Source: Lonicera japonica (lineage: Eukaryota; Streptophyta; Magnoliopsida; Dipsacales; Caprifoliaceae). Taken from it: a DNA stretch of 64,000 nt. Both the position numbers and the translations under genes were made by a program. This document shows, piece by piece, positions 63,531 to 64,000 of this stretch. The stretch lies in assembly GCA_021464415.1 (NCBI GenBank), contig CM038469.1, positions 15,106,501 to 15,170,500 of the forward strand, read 5' to 3'. Each line of letters begins with the position of its first letter. Within the stretch, counting starts at the first letter, position 1. Under the pieces are notes generated by a model. It saw nothing but the letters and a program-made list of their open reading frames with translations. It had not been told where the DNA came from and ran no database searches.

Positions 63531-64000
63531 ATGGCATCCAACTTGCGACGAGCTCTCTCTCTGGATTGTACAAGCAAACTCGCAGTTTTAAAGTCAAACT
63601 CTAATAAATACATTACTACTGTTTTCAACGAGGGGCACAGCCACCTATTATCAACACCAAGTAAGGTCCACTTTTTAAGGTCTCATCGTAATGTTTCAGC
63701 TGCGACAAAGTCTTTAACTAAACAGTTGTCTATGATAAATGTACCCCAGATTCAACAATTTAGTTTTCTTGGAGTGTAATCTGGAGGATTAGAAAATATT
63801 AGGTGCATGCAAATAGACTTGTATAATCATGAAAGGGATATACGTGCTAATACGAAGGGGCACAATGGTCAAATGTTTTATGAGTATTTAACATTTGAAC
63901 AATCCAAAAATTCGTCATTTATTTTTAAAATTGAGACCGATGAGGAACAAAAGATTACTCGTTGTTTTTGGTTTGATGCAACTTCAAGGTGGTCTTACAA
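63531..64000 (+). pseudogene. FAR1/FHY3-related gene fragment, runs off the window
   Basis: From 63569 the frame gives CTSKLAVLKSNSNKYITTVF, NEGHSHLLSTPSKVHFLRSH and RNVSAATKSL, the C-terminal half of the FAR1 DNA-binding domain. After a TAA at 63777-63779 the same frame continues with GQMFYEYLTFEQSKNSSF and ITRCFWFDATSRWSY, the linker and start of the MULE-transposase domain of FAR1-related proteins. FAR1/FHY3 are transcription factors domesticated from Mutator-like transposases. The N-terminal zinc-binding half is missing and replaced by low-complexity CTCTCT sequence with an ATG at 63531. Truncated start plus an internal stop suggest a pseudogene; an upstream exon cannot be excluded. Confidence 0.8.

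Overview
This is plant nuclear DNA, most likely from a eudicot. It is AT-rich, its genes are split by GT-AG introns, and the intergenic space is filled with LTR retrotransposons, Helitron, hAT-like, Mutator-like, Mariner-type and Harbinger-type elements, SINEs and decayed LINE fragments. I see no bacterial-style operons, CRISPR arrays or organelle genes.

Four intact protein-coding genes can be assembled exon by exon with consistent splice phases. (1) 12567-15994 (+): a membrane-anchored prolyl 4-hydroxylase, 8 exons, 287 aa. (2) 17277-21600 (-): a plant MFSD5-like major-facilitator protein, 9 exons, 450 aa, convergent with gene 1. (3) 42221-46828 (-): the catalytic alpha subunit of protein kinase CK2, 10 exons, 402 aa, with an unusual secretory-looking N-terminal extension placed before the canonical start. 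(4) 51320-55875 (-): RNC1, the chloroplast double-RNase III-domain splicing factor, 5 exons, 534 aa, lacking catalytic acidic residues. From memory, the P4H, MFS and CK2-alpha genes have close counterparts clustered on Arabidopsis chromosome 2 (around At2g23070-At2g23096), so part of this window looks like a conserved gene block inflated by transposons.

The rest is repeat-derived. At 1-12 kb there is a possible LTR remnant, a long TGTAA...TTACA element (2847-7212) carrying a nested hAT-like insertion and another insertion, a complete Helitron (8741-9695) and MITEs. Between 23.5 and 39.6 kb there is a nest: one TGTRACACCC...GGGTGTTACA element split by a long-TIR Mutator-like element (24604-26293, itself carrying a hAT-like element) and by an 11.6-kb Ty3/gypsy retrotransposon (26333-37890). 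That retrotransposon has a perfect 5-bp target duplication, decayed gag-pol on the minus strand with two RNase H regions (Tat-like), and an antisense gene on the plus strand in which three phase-compatible introns can be read. At 46.8-51.3 kb there is a Mariner-type MITE, a ribosomal protein S9 gene fragment, a Mutator-like element with a perfect 9-bp duplication, and a tRNA-like SINE. From 56.4 to 63 kb there are decayed LINE-like sequences interrupted by two more TGT...ACA elements. The window ends in a FAR1/FHY3-related pseudogene fragment.

The host genes have separate jobs (hydroxyproline formation in the secretory pathway, membrane transport, protein phosphorylation, chloroplast group II intron splicing) and do not form a pathway. 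Dominant themes are nested insertion, transition-type stop codons in the dead elements, and large introns that tolerate repeats.
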